Source: Apoderus coryli
Taxonomy: Eukaryota > Arthropoda > Insecta > Coleoptera > Attelabidae
Assembly (NCBI GenBank): GCA_911728435.2
Contig: OU452204.1
Coordinates: forward strand, 14,384,001-14,448,000
DNA: 64,000 nt
Direction: 5' to 3'
Positions 11,359 through 23,207 of the stretch are shown one piece after another. The notes beneath the pieces were generated by a model that saw only the letters and a program-made list of their open reading frames with translations, was not told the DNA's origin and searched no databases. Each line of letters opens with the position of its first letter. Position 1 is the first letter of the stretch. The translations under genes were made by a program, and so were the position numbers.

Positions 11359-11475
11359 TTATAATGGTTCCATTAATGCTTTTTTTCTTGCATAAGCTCC
11401 AATACATGCTAGTATGCCTATTACAGCAAAGAAAATGCCTAAAACTAAGGCCACAGTGTCACCGAAATCAAACAT
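11359..11475 (-). CDS. SMIM30: SMIM30-like single-pass membrane microprotein (38 aa)
   Basis: A 38-codon minus-strand ORF between HTRA2 and ELMO. It starts MFDFGDTVALVLGIFFAVIG, carries one membrane helix (about residues 7-26) and then ACIGAYARKKA and a short polar tail. It resembles the conserved GDAIALLLG...ACLGVYARK block of vertebrate SMIM30, but lacks the cleavable signal peptide in front; the upstream frame closes five codons before the ATG. A plausible 5'-UTR intron (donor near 11636, acceptor near 11495) precedes it. The stop faces the HTRA2 stop 317 bp away, and ELMO starts 593 bp upstream on the other strand. The family assignment rests on about 25 residues. Confidence 0.7.
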   Translation of the reverse strand: MFDFGDTVALVLGIFFAVIGILACIGAYARKKALMEPL

Positions 11476-12068
11476 TTTGGGAAAGTTTTAATTCTGATTT
11501 GAATGTAAATTGTAAATATTATTGTTTTCCTGATTTCCGGTTTTGCTATTGTCACCTTTTTCGAAAATTAGGTTATTTGTCTTCGCTTCATCTTCTATCT
11601 TCAGCATATTAGTTATAAATTTAAAAATAGTCTACTTACAAGAAAAAGTTTTGTGGGAATAATTTTTTAGATTTTTATGTTAAAACAGACGGAGAATTGA
11701 GATTGTTTAACTAGGAAAAGGTTTAGCAACTAGTATATTTTAAGTATTAATAATTATCAATTATTCGCTTTTGCTAGTTCTTCTTCTTGTCTTTTGGCCA
11801 CTAGCTTCATGTGTTGCTAGTTGCTACCAGATATAAACGTTATTCTATCGTTCTACAGCATAGCAACGTCAATCAGCCCAGTTACGTCAGATGTGAATGA
11901 CATTTGAATATATATTTGACGTAGTAATATAAATTAAAAATAATAATGGGGCGGTGTTTACAATTGTTAAAAGTACAATTATTTATAATTAATAGTCAGT
12001 AATATTAATTATAATGCCAAAATATTACATATATAGTGAAAAATACAGTGGATAATAAAATAACAAAG

Positions 12069-15000
12069 ATGCCAGCCATGAAGGACTCTTATATTGTAAA
12101 GATCGCAGTCGAAATGACTGATCAGGTACCCCAACTGATTGAGTTTAATCAAAAACAACCCCTTGCTGGTATTATTCAGGAATTATGCAATGGATGGAAT
12201 CTCACTGATCCAGAACAGTATGCTTTACAATTCAATGAAAATAATAATAACAATTATATTACTGAAAAGAATAGAAATGAAATAAAAAACGGATCTGTTT
12301 TACGTTTACAAGTAAGATATTACCGTGTTATTAAACTTGTAGTTTAGTACTTATATTTTATATGCAATTTTAAGTACTCACCTTCAAAAACAGCTCAAGA
12401 CATATTACATAAACTCAATACAGGTAGTCCGGAGGAGAAAACCCATGCTATGAGCAAATTATCAATACTAAGTGCTGATATGACTTTTGCGTTAGACTTT
12501 ATAAATAAACAGGGTCTTACATTAATTATCAAACAAATAGAAAATGGAAAATGTAAAGGTACTTTATTTCCATGCGAATTTGACAGTTTGTATTAATTTG
12601 TACTAATTTTATAGGGATGGGGTTAGCACATACCCTAGTATCTTTCGTTGAACTTATGGAACATGGAATAGTTTCCTGGGATATATTAGCAGCGGATTTT
12701 ATTTCAAAAGTTGTAGGTTTTGTGAATTCTCAGCAAGAAGTACAAGTGACTCAAGCTGCATTATCCATTTTAGAGAATATAGTGTTCAATAGCACAGAAG
12801 GATACGGTCAAGTAAATATAATTTAACATGTTTAATGGCCAGTTAGCTTTTTAATTCTTGAATGTTTAGGTAGAACGTGAAATTCCTATAGGTTCTCTGG
12901 TAGGACACTTACAAGCCACAGCTGTTGTTCAGCAAAATGCTGTAGCCCTTATCAATGCCCTTCTGTCAAGAGCTGATATGACAAAAAGACGTACCTTGGT
13001 GGCCACTTTAGCATCAAAACAGGTACGAACTGTCATACAAAATAATATTTTACAAAGTGGAGCTGCAAGCGGAGCTGAGATGGCGCATCAGTTGTACGTG
13101 CTGCAAACGTTAATGTTAGGATTATTGGAACAAAGGATGTTGACCAAAATGGATCCACAAGTAAGTTTCACGAATTTGGTGATTTTTGGTTTCGTTTGAT
13201 TTTAAATCAAAGTAATGCAACGTTTTTATTCCATTAGGATCAAGACGGTCATGACAAAATTAAAGAGTTGCGTCGTATAGCTTTCGATGGGGAGGGCGCT
13301 GCCGCTAATATTCGAGGTCCAGCTGGTTTTACCAGAGACTACAAAAAGTTGGGCTTTAAAAATGATATTAATCCAGCACTGGATTTCACAGAGACGCCAC
13401 CTGGTCTTCTTGCTCTAGACTGTATGGTATGTACACATACATAGGTGTTTTGAAAATTAATTATTATTAATTAAAATGCTTCATAGGTATATTTCGCAAG
13501 AAATCATCCAGAAAGCTACACCAAACTTGTGTTAGAGAACAGTTGCAGGGCAGATGAACATGAATGTCCCTTTGGGAGAGCCAGTGTTGAGTTAGTTAGG
13601 ATTTTATGTGAATTGCTAAAAATAGGTAGGTGAATGAAACAAATTAATTATACTTAACAGCTTTATATATTGAGATTGAGTTCTTTATTCAGTCTTAGTT
13701 GCACAATAATTAAATGGTAAAAGACTCGTCATCATAATAATAGGTACACAAAGAAATCAATGTCAAAAATATACAAAAAGAAGGAAAACATCAGGACACA
13801 AAATCTAAAAAAAAGAAAACAAATAGTGAATCGTCAGTACTGTTGTGCTTCATCCTTTCCATTTACGAAAGCCAAAAATCGTCCACACTATAAGAAGCTT
13901 GAATGTTAAGAAGCGCCCTTGATTTACGTTTAAAGATACTTATATTTGGACTTTGTCGCAAATATCTGTCTAGTTGATTATATATTCGACTACCAGCATA
14001 CAGAGGAGACCTTTTGAAAAATTCATGGTCATGTTTTGGAAAGCTAATATTGTTTTTTCCCCTTGTTTCATATGAATGAAAGTCCCTGTGCTTCTCCATC
14101 GAAGAGCACCTAGTGTATATGAAACTCAGAACTCTCAAAATATATATGGAGACAACTGTCAAAATCTGAATACTCCTGAACGCCCGATATGTTAAACCAA
14201 ACATAATTAGTTGTTTTTAGAATATACAGTGCGCCCCTTTTCTAAATTGTGAGATTTCAGCAGATTTTTCCCATGTTTTAGGCTGTAGTTTTCCCCCAGT
14301 GTTTGCAAAACGCTCATCGAGTAAAAAAAGTTAAAACAAGTCAAATGTGACAGGTGCCACTACTATGGTATATCTCCTAGAATTTTTTGCGGACATGGTG
14401 TTATGTGTATTTTTTCCCGCCAATATCTAACCCCTATACCCCCGTCGTTACACCCATGGTAAGCCTTATCGTCTGAATTTTAAAATCTATTCGCTGAAAG
14501 TGCTAATTGTTTTGCTTCGGATTCGTATTAGTGATATCAATTCATTTTTATTGACTGATACGGAATGTGCTAATATCTATAAATGGTGTTAATTGTGTGT
14601 TTGCCGTTGTAGTTGTATAATTCAATTCATGTAACTGTTTATAAGATTGAAATTTCCTCAAGTGTATTTCTTCTCATAAAAGTGGAATATTTTACTTTGA
14701 ACGATTTTTAATTTGTATTTATATATTGAAATTAGGCGAAGTGCCGTCTGAGCAGTGTGTAGCATATCAACCACTCTTTTTCACTAACGACCACCCTTTT
14801 GAAGAATGTTTCTGCATTTGCATTGTGTTGCTGAATAAAACTTGGAAAGAGATGCGTGCTACTTCCGAGGACTTTGGCAAAGTTGCAAGCGTGGTAAGTT
14901 GGTTTTACATATTTTTAATAAGTGCAGAAGTCCTAAGTTAATTGTAAATATTATAAAGATTTTGATTTTTGGTCTTTTATTTAAATATTGAATGATATTT

Positions 15001-16323
15001 GTATGTTCTGAAAAACACATGGTGTAAACTGTTTGTTTTTTCACATCTGGGTGAAATTTCAAAATAAGTAATTTACATATTTCGAGATCATCACCGATTA
15101 AGTCGGAACAAATTAGAGTCTTACCGAAGTCACTAATAAACAAGGAACCCCTGGGGAACACCAGTTGTGACCAAGTCTATAAAAGATTGCAACTTTGCAT
15201 AATTTTTAGGTCAGAGAGCAAATTGTAAGAGCATTGGAGGTGACACCACTATCACTTGATCAGCTGAAGAACAAATTGCAATCGTTGACATATAGTGAAA
15301 TTACACAGTTATGGCAGGTGGAAAGGTAAAGTCTCAATTTGTTCACTTCATTTATTTGACTGATTCTGTATTCATATATAGAAATACACGAGAAGAATGG
15401 GAATCACATGCCAAACCGGTGGTCGAACTTAGAGAAATGATCACACCGGATATTATGGGTTTAATAAAGCAGCAGAGATTAGCGTTTTTGGTTGAAGGTA
15501 AATATATTATTTTTGGTTAAATGCAAGAACTGTAAAGATAATACAATTAAGACAACGTAATTCCTTAAGCGATCAAAGCCACTTTTCATAATTTTTTTAT
15601 CTTTGCTTACGAAATTTCCATTTTTAACGTTTATCTCTTGAAATATAGGTGTGTTAAACCCTGGTTTGCAAAGCCAAGTAAATGGACAAGTTAGTAATCT
15701 TACTTTGAAAATACTAATACTAATTGGAACAGAGTAAATTGTATTTTTGTCTCTTGATATAGGAACTCGATTTACTAAATATTCCGCTCGAGGCCAGCGC
15801 ATCAAAGACAAATTCTGGTACATGCGTCTCTCACCAAACCATAAAGTGTTACATTATGGCGATTGCGATGAAAAATCAGCTCCAACTACTGAAGAACTAC
15901 AATCAAAACTATCTATCAGTGATATTAAAGCGCTTCTAGTTGGTCGTGATTGTCCTCACATGAAGGGTCGAAAATCATCACATCAATTAGCATTTTCGTT
16001 GGCCTTAGAAGGTATTTTTAACATAATTATACAAATACAAGTATTGGTTTAATTGTTTCAATCTCATTTCATCAGGAGTGGATTTGCAATCACTGGATTG
16101 TGTAGCGCCTGATGAGCTAACTTTAGCATATTGGACTGATGGAATTAATGCACTGTTGGGCCAAAGAATGACGAGTAAAGAGACTGAAAAGGACTTGGAT
16201 ACCTTGCTGAGTATGGAGATTAAATTAAGACTGCTGGATGCTGAGGGTGTATCAATCCCACAGGATCCACCACCGATTCCACCCGATCCGCCCCATTACC
16301 ATTTTTGTTACGATTTAAAATAG
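12069..16323 (+). CDS. ELMO: ELMO / Ced-12 engulfment and cell motility protein
   Basis: Eleven exons close in frame: 12069-12311, 12375-12558, 12615-12811, 12870-13160, 13238-13426, 13487-13625, 14736-14893, 15210-15325, 15382-15497, 15763-16011, 16076-16323 (709 residues). The protein aligns with ELMO1 throughout: an N-terminal Ras-binding/armadillo region ([31 protein letters not shown]), the ELMO domain ([22 protein letters not shown]), a PH domain ([20 protein letters not shown]) and a C-terminal proline-rich tail (PPPIPPDPP) that binds the SH3 domain of DOCK proteins. ELMO-DOCK activates Rac for engulfment and cell movement. I chose the ATG at 12069, which gives [16 protein letters not shown]. 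Intron 6 (1.1 kb) carries a LINE fragment; the other introns are mostly short. Confidence 0.97.
13680..14204 (-). mobile_element. LINE ORF2 C-terminus plus 3' UTR in ELMO intron 6
   Basis: Minus-strand ORF of 113 codons (14204-13863) with the C-terminal signature of a non-LTR reverse transcriptase ([18 protein letters not shown], then [17 protein letters not shown] and a final YSVDDF). The 3' UTR continues to about 13680 and includes an AATAAA-like signal. It is 5'-truncated. Confidence 0.75.
14220..14480. other. Unidentified GC-richer stretch in ELMO intron 6
   Basis: This block is less AT-rich than its surroundings (tracts such as 'ctatacccccgtcg') and begins at the end of the LINE fragment. 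No coding similarity or terminal repeats could be seen. It may be transposon-derived. Confidence 0.3.
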
Positions 16324-16839
16324 ACATGTACCAAATCTTTATTGTAGGTTTGAGCTCTCTATGTTTACGGAAAATGAAACTGAATTAAAAAAAAAAAACC
16401 TAGACCTGAATACAAAGCACAGTGCGTAGAAGACATAACATATTGCATGTTATGTCCGACACAAATTAAGACTCACAAATTTGTATCCAGATTTGCGATT
16501 TCCGTAAGTAAAGAGTAAGTAAATACATACATAATACCTATACCAATTACTTTGTTTAACAGGAAAATATTAGTAATATTATGATTATGTAGATCAAATT
16601 ACATTATCATTTTAGATCTGAAAAGAACTATTAGTTTTATCAATTTATATTTTAATGTGTTCCATGTATCGGTAGCTTTATATTTTATTTTATTGATATT
16701 AGGTATAACCAAAGTTTAAAAGTTTTATATCTTTTTTTATTATATATTACCCACATATAAATAAATATAGTAAATTATCTGCTATCTGTTTATTGTTTTA
16801 CTCATATATTCAGACAAATACAAAATGCATTTTACACAG

Positions 16840-16990
16840 AAATCTTCCACCTTCCCGTTTAACCGCATTTGCGTAAAATTGCTCTGACAAAACTGAGGAT
16901 GATCACCGAAACGTTAGCTAGAGTAAATTTGACGCAAATTTTATCCAGAAATCTATGGTTTCTAGAAATACAAAAGAATTAATAGGTTAA
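16840..16990 (+). repeat. Penelope-like pseudo-LTR fragment
   Basis: Contains CTGAGGA-N8-GAAACGTTAGCTAG (16893-16919). It matches the copy at about 58617-58660 in the GATCAnCGAAACGTTAGCTA block and the following 'gtaaatttgacgca', so the two belong to one family. The CTGANGA...GAAAC layout is the hammerhead-type core found in Penelope-like elements. Confidence 0.5.
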
Positions 16991-17113
16991 ACACTAATAA
17001 GCCTTCAACATTATGTGAAAAAAACTTCTTATTGATAAAATTCACTTTTATGGGATATAATAGCATATCGAAACCACATATTACACAACACTAGGTATTA
17101 TTCATTTGGCAAT

Positions 17114-17189
17114 CATCAATTTTAGTAATATATAACATGCAACTAATACCAAATTTTGTTGCATGTTATAATATATTACTAAAATGATG
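17114..17189. repeat. Hairpin-forming inverted repeat (~29-bp arms)
   Basis: Arms at 17114-17142 and 17158-17189 pair almost fully (one 1-nt and one 2-nt offset) around a 15-base loop. The sequence is AT-rich and ends in GTTGCATG/CATGCAAC at the loop side. It could be a miRNA-like precursor, a tiny MITE or a cruciform-forming sequence. Confidence 0.7.
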
Positions 17190-18145
17190 CATTTATTACA
17201 AATTCGATGTACTTTAAATGCAAGTGAGTCCAGACGTTATAATTAAATGTTACAAGCTTTGACTAGAGACTAGTCGAAGGTTACAAGCAAGATGCAAATG
17301 AATCAGAACCACTGATATACGATGAGGGATAATGAGCTTGACAGATGCACGAACTGCTAATATACTAAGCAGCCATGTTCCACCATTGACAGTGGCGTAT
17401 CGTCTTAAGGCGTGCAAATTAAGTAGAAAGTTTGTATAATAAATATAGATTATTTTAATAATATATTATTTTATTAAACTCATTTTGTGGTCTTTCATTT
17501 CAAACATTAACAATCAATTTTATGTTATTTTTATATAAATGTTTCCAGTTTTGTTCAATTTTTCATAGTCCTTGTGGTTTAAGCTTTTTATTTGATAATA
17601 ATAAATACTTTAATTATCGAAAAAGCATAAGCTCAGAAAAATACACCATAAAGCAATATAAAGTTAACAACAATACAACAAAATTACCATACGACAAACT
17701 CATCATACGCTCTACATGTCCAAGGTGCTCAAGTACCGATACAAACGAGCGCGAAAAGACCACAGTGACCCGTCAAGGTAATGTACAGATCGATTTGATA
17801 ACTATCGTATCCTGTAACGGTGGATATAGTTTTAGTTATACAATTCTACATTTTTTACTGCTATCCGTGCTGGTAGCAGAGCTTTGATGAAGCATTCGAG
17901 GGCTGCAACAGAGATGAAAAATAAATAAAAACATTTTGCTGCTGCCAACATATAACAGCGGCATCTTATTGGCCTGAATTTAAAATTCCCGCTTTAATAG
18001 ACGAATCGTAGTTGAACACCAGATGTGTTTTCCCACAGTTGGCACAGCAATCTTCCAAGCTCATTCAGAACTCACAATTGGGGTTCGCCACTGACTTTAT
18101 TTAAGTCAGTACACGTTCGCAAATCGCACGTTCGTTTTACAAAAT

Positions 18146-18258
18146 CACTGTCTTTATATATAGACAATGACAAAACTATTCATAATGGGGTTAATACAAG
18201 TGAGTGAGGAATTTTTTAAACTGACTATCACCTATCACCATTGTTTTTATAAAGACAG
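18146..18258. promoter_or_regulatory. Two copies of the CATTGTCTTTA/TAAAGACAATG palindrome
   Basis: Copies at 18146-18169 (centre TATATA) and 18239-18258 (second half degenerate). They lie about 0.5-0.6 kb upstream of the ZC3H15 start codon. Function is unknown; they belong to the short-palindrome family described in the findings. Confidence 0.55.
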
Positions 18259-18761
18259 ACAGTTATCACCTTCGTATAACAAACAAATGGAACAAATTTA
18301 TAATTTTTGGACCGCTTATGCGAATGTCAAACATATAGTTAGGTAACTAGGTAGGCATGGAGCGGGCGGATAGTATTTTACCTCTTTATCCGAGCATCGT
18401 TTTTCAGTGAAAAGTTAAAATATAACAATATATATTTATTACATTTTATTTTACACTAAATCTATATTATTTTATGATTTCAAATTTTAATTATAGAATA
18501 CCTATGGCACAGTTTAATCACAGAAGAAGGAAGCTTAGCGTGGCTTCCGTCCTCTGTGGTGTAACTAATTGTGTCTGTGGCTTGTTTAACAGTTTAGCAC
18601 ATCACTAATAAATGTCAAACTCATGAAAGATTTTTTTCTATAGATAGCAATTGAAAGTTGGATAATTTTCTTAACGTGTTTAATTTATTAAAAACTATAA
18701 TTTTTTTAAAGTCCGAATAGTTTCCATTTGTATAATTCTGTTTTAACATTTTAGTATTAAG

Positions 18762-20270
18762 ATGCCACCTAAAGCTAAACCGGCTCAAGCTAGTAAAAAA
18801 ACGGAACAGAAGAAAAAAGAAAAGGTTATTGAGGTAAGTAAAACGTATGTGCTTTTTGTACAGACACCTATATAGATAGTTATACAAAATTTCAGGATAA
18901 AACATTTGGTTTAAAAAATAAGAAAGGTGCTAAACAACAAAAATTCATTCAACAAGTTGAGAAACAAGTTAAATCTGGCGGAATTCACCCCCTAAAAGAT
19001 TCCTCTAAAAAGTTGGACAAAGATGAAAAATTGAAAGAACAAAAAGAACTAGCATTACTTTTTAAGCCTGTTCAAGTCCAGAAAATTGCAAAAGGCGCTG
19101 ATCCGAAATCTATAGTGTGTGCTTTCTTTAAACAAGGTCAATGTTTCAAAGGCGATAGATGTAAATTCTCTCACGATTTGACTATAGAGAGGAAAGCTGA
19201 AAAGAGATCTTTATATGTGGATATGCGAAACGACGATGACACTATGGAGAACTGGGATGAAGAAAAATTGAAAGAGGTAATTGAAAAGAAACATGGAGAG
19301 AAATCAGGAAAAATGCCCACGACGGATATTATTTGCAAACATTTCTTGGAAGCGGTTGAAAAAGCAAAGTATGGCTGGTTTTGGCAATGTCCCACCGGTG
19401 AAAGTTGTATATATAGACATGCATTACCACCAGGATTTGTGCTGAAGAAAGATAAGAAAAAGGAAGACAAGAAAGATGAGATTACTTTAGAAGACTTAAT
19501 AGAAAAGGAACGGGCAGCGTTGGGTCCTAAGCAAACCAAGGTAAGTAATATTGTGTATTGTTTTAAATGGCGTGCTATTGGAAAAAATTAATGAATTCTG
19601 TAGATCATTCACTGAATACTTAGTGACATTTAATATCCAATTACCACAGTAGTTGTAACTACAACCTGATACTTAGTACGCATAAATTTATAACAGCTTT
19701 GTCTCGTTACTGATGTCTATATTTCAATTTTAGATCAATTTAGAAACATTTTTGGCTTGGAAGAAACGTAAAATTCAGGAGAAAAAAGACCTTGCTATAA
19801 AAGATGAAGAAAAGAAACGTAGCGATTACAAAGCTGGTCGTCAAGTGGGCATTTCAGGTAGGGAAATGTTTAGTTTCAACCCAGAGATGGCAGCACAAAA
19901 TGATCTTGAGGATGGTGATGAAGCGTTTGATTCATCTGCATTTAGAAATAATGAAGAGCATGATCAGAACATGTATAGAGAGATTTCTTTTGATATGTTG
20001 GGAACTGAAGCGTTAGAGGTAATATAGTTTATATATTCCTGTTATTTTTTATATTCATTTGTCCTATGTTTTTAGTCTGATAATACTGGTACGCAGGCTG
20101 CAGATGATAGATTTAAAAATAACGAGACCCCAAGTAGTAGTAGTGAAGCTACAAATGATACGTCATCAGAAGCTGCAGCTGCCGCAGTTCCCATCAATGA
20201 AAACCTGTTTTTAGAAGATGATTTAGAAGGCTTAGATGACGAATTAGAAGATTTGGATATTAATGAATAA
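18762..20270 (+). CDS. ZC3H15: Zinc finger CCCH-type protein 15 (DFRP1)
   Basis: Four exons: 18762-18833, 18896-19540, 19734-20018, 20076-20270 (398 residues). The lysine-rich start ([20 protein letters not shown]) is typical. Two CCCH fingers follow: [19 protein letters not shown], and a second beginning at [19 protein letters not shown] with the CIYRH half. Next come the DFRP region that binds the GTPase DRG1 ([19 protein letters not shown]) and an acidic C-terminus. ZC3H15 stabilises DRG1 and acts around ribosomes. Length is slightly below the human protein (426). It is convergent with zucchini; the stop codons are 184 bp apart. AATAAA lies at 20308. Confidence 0.97.
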
Positions 20271-20454
20271 ATATGGGGCATTTCGTCCTATCGGATTGAA
20301 TTTTAGAAATAAATATTTTTATTAAAAACAATTGTTTATTGTATAGGTAACTTTAATAAAATATACTAAGAAAAAATTAATTATTCCAACAGAACTTTGT
20401 TTGCAATAATTTAATAATTGTAATTATTAAATAAATTAATGGAATTGCTTGGTT

Positions 20455-21196
20455 TCAATTAAGTCTATGCCATAACTTCTCAAATTCTTGACTAAATCGA
20501 GCAATAATGTTTGTATCATTGGTTAGCACAATCGCGTCAAAATTTGCACTAAATGCTTGACGTGTTAGATTAACAGATCCAAAAAACACCTTTGCCTTTT
20601 CATTATCTGTCTCATCGATAAGACAAAATTTGTGGTGCATCATGTATTGATCACTATCTTGAGTCTTACATGGAATTCCTAAAATAAATATGCTAAATCA
20701 GGTGGAAATGTGACCCTAGTTTATCTTCAACATCATAAGACTGAAAATTATATTTTCTTTCCGCACCTTTTCTAGTAAAAAATTCAGCACTGGATCCGGT
20801 GGTTTTTGTCATAACTTTATCAGTTATAATTCTAATTTGCACACCCCTTTTTTGTACATCTGCCAATTCCCAGGCAATTTCTTTAAATGTAATTGTATAG
20901 CAACATAAACTTATCGTTTTCTCTGCGCTGGCAATAAACCTCAATATTGTTTTTACATGTGCATATGAACATTTATCACTGTGTTCAGTTTTATTAATCA
21001 AATGTGGTTTACACATAAAATTATTGTGATTAAAGAATATTGTCTGGTAGTAGTACTTCAATTCATTATCTTTAAAATTGGTTTCCTCCCAGTGTTTATA
21101 TTTTCGTTTAATGAAATATACTAAAATAAGAGGTATAACGGTGAAAACTGTGGAAAATATAGTGGAAAGTTTTATAAATTTGTTCATGATAAACAT
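20455..21196 (-). CDS. zuc: Zucchini / PLD6 mitochondrial endonuclease (piRNA biogenesis)
   Basis: Two exons on the minus strand: 21196-20767 and 20678-20455 (217 residues). The N-terminus has one membrane helix (about residues 12-29) for outer mitochondrial membrane anchoring, followed by a basic stretch. The single phospholipase-D domain carries the catalytic motif H158-x-K160-x4-D165 in MMHHKFCLID, followed by FFGSVNLT. One HKD motif per chain, working as a dimer, is the Zucchini/MitoPLD pattern; this nuclease cuts piRNA precursors. I chose the donor GTGCGG at 20766 because it joins RKG to IPCKTQDSD exactly as in relatives. Reading on to the next GT would add a non-homologous insert. The 5' end is divergent from CAP (487 bp between starts). 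Confidence 0.93.
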
Positions 21197-21683
21197 TCTC
21201 TTTTTTCAAACATTATAATTTTTGAATTTAACCTACAAATTATTGACGTTGTTGACAAACGTCACATTTGTATATTCGCATCTTCTTCTTCTTAATTAAT
21301 TCTTTTCAGAGTAATTGTTGCTACGAGTTTGTATTCAATAAAACTTTAACATATTTTATTTTTTTAAATAAATAAAAAGTTAAATATCTAGATTATTAAG
21401 CTATTAAAAAAAATAATATGGTATTTTACGCAATCCCTCTTGTTGAATGAAAATTAAATTTTATTATAAATAACCTCTGAATACGTCAACACGTAAACAA
21501 ATTCATTACTCATACATAATAGTGATTCATACGTCCGTCAGATCTCCAAAATATTTATTGCTAATTCTCTCACTTAAACTTTAAAACATTCGTGTAATAG
21601 TTTAGACAAAGTTAAGTGTTCAAGAAGTGATAAATAGAAATAGTTGGATTTCGTACTAGTAAGTGGTATACGCCTTAATAATA

Positions 21684-23207
21684 ATGAGTGTATCCGGTTT
21701 TTCAGCAATTCTTAACGGCCCCCTAGCTGAATATCTAAATATATCGAACGCCATCGGCGGGGATGTCGCCACCCATAGCAAGTTAGTTCAAGGCGCCTTT
21801 ACCGCCCAATTACAATACATTAACCTTGCTAATGAAATTGCACAACCCAGTCAAACGGAGATAATAAGTCTGTTAAAACCGACTAGTGATAAGATAAGTG
21901 CAATACAAGATTTTCGTGAAAAACATCGTACATCGGAGTTTTTCAATCACCTCTCTGCAATTAGTGAAAGTATATCGGCATTAGGATGGGTAACGGTCAG
22001 CCCAGCACCGGCCCCTTATATCAAAGAAATGAACGATGCAGGACAATTTTACACCAATCGTGTTTTAAAGGAATGGAAGGAAAAAGATAAGAAACATGTC
22101 GATTGGGTAAAGGCATGGGTACAAACGTTAACTGAACTCCAATCATTTGTTAAACAGTTCCATACAACTGGACTGGTTTGGTCAGGTAATAACATAATAA
22201 AATCTCTTGCCTTCAGCGGTTTATATGTACATTAATATTCTCATAAAAATTCCAATAAAAGATACTATTGATATTTTTTAAAATGTTCCATTGCACAATC
22301 ACATTGGCTTTCTTTTTAACAATGGCTTTTAAGCATGAAATTTGAGTCAATTATGGGTAAAAATTATAACTTACAAATATGTTGTAAGAAATTCTGCTAC
22401 TAAATCAAAATGACTTGCATGTCTTTACTATTTATTTTTCCTATAACAGGTAAAGGGGCAGTTAAATCTGTACCCCCTCCACCTCCTGGTTGTCCTCCAC
22501 CGCCTCCAGTAATTGATTTTTCCGCTTCAGCGGCTGGCGATGCTGGATTGGATAAATCAGCCCTGTTTGCAGAAATTAACCAAGGTGAGAACATTACTAA
22601 AAGTTTGAAGAAAGTTACTGCTGATATGCAGACACATAAGAATACAGCACTAAGACAAGGACCAGCGCCATTCAAACCTTTAGTACAACCCAAGAATATC
22701 GCATCTATTAAGCCGCATGTGGTAGAAAAACCACCGAAATTTACTCGTGATGGAAAGAAATGGTTGATTGAATATCAAAAGAATAACAACAATCTTATTG
22801 TGGAGAATGCTGAAATGAATAACGTCGTATACCTGTATAAATGCGAAAATTCCACAATACAAGTTAAAGGGAAAATTAACTCTATAACTTTGGATTCCTG
22901 TAAAAAAACATCCGTTGTTTTTGACACTTTAGTCTCTGTAGTTGAATTCATTAACTGCCAATCTGTACAGATGCAGGTTATGGGTAAAGTTCCGACAGTA
23001 TCCGTTGATAAAACTGACGGTTGTCAAATTTATTTAAGTGAAGACTCGTTAGACGTTGAAATTATCAGTTCGAAATCTTCTGAAATGAACGTTTTAGTTC
23101 CTAAAGGTGATGGAGATTATACTGAGACTCCAATTCCTGAACAATTCAGAACGAAAATATTACCGAATAAAACACTGCACACTGATATTGTTGAAACCAA
23201 AGGTTAA
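21684..23207 (+). CDS. CAP: Adenylyl cyclase-associated protein (CAP/capulet)
   Basis: Two exons: 21684-22185 and 22450-23207 (419 residues). The helical CAP_N folded domain (GPLAEYL...GWV, EMNDAGQFYTNRVLKEWK, KKHVDWVKAW) is followed by two polyproline runs (PPPPPGCPPPPP) that bind profilin/SH3, a WH2-like stretch, and the C-terminal beta-solenoid CARP domain ending in HTDIVETKG. CAP recycles cofilin-bound ADP-actin. The short N-terminal RLE oligomerisation helix of other CAPs is missing: the protein starts only about 10 residues before GPLAEYL. An acceptor-like 'ggtttttcag' lies inside this first exon at 21695-21705, so a longer isoform from an upstream exon is possible. Confidence 0.95.

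Larger units (their letters stand above)
16324..18140. other. Intergenic region between ELMO and ZC3H15
   Basis: Apart from the repeat at 16840-16990 and the hairpin at 17114-17189, this 1.8 kb is AT-rich and non-coding as far as I can tell. The 121-codon frame at 17522-17887 has no recognised motif, no plausible splice partners and a composition like random AT-rich sequence, so it is not called a gene. Confidence 0.5.

Noticed and set aside
12036..12068. An earlier start for ELMO
   Set aside because: The frame is open back to a GTG at 12036, but the first ATG is at 12069 and gives the conserved ELMO N-terminus.
17522..17887. A 121-residue protein
   Set aside because: Low-complexity, Asn/Lys/Phe-rich translation with no motif and no supporting context; likely chance in AT-rich DNA.
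20693..20766. Continuation of zucchini exon 1 to the next GT (20716)
   Set aside because: It would insert about 17 non-homologous residues before IPCKT; the GTGCGG donor at 20766 restores the family sequence.
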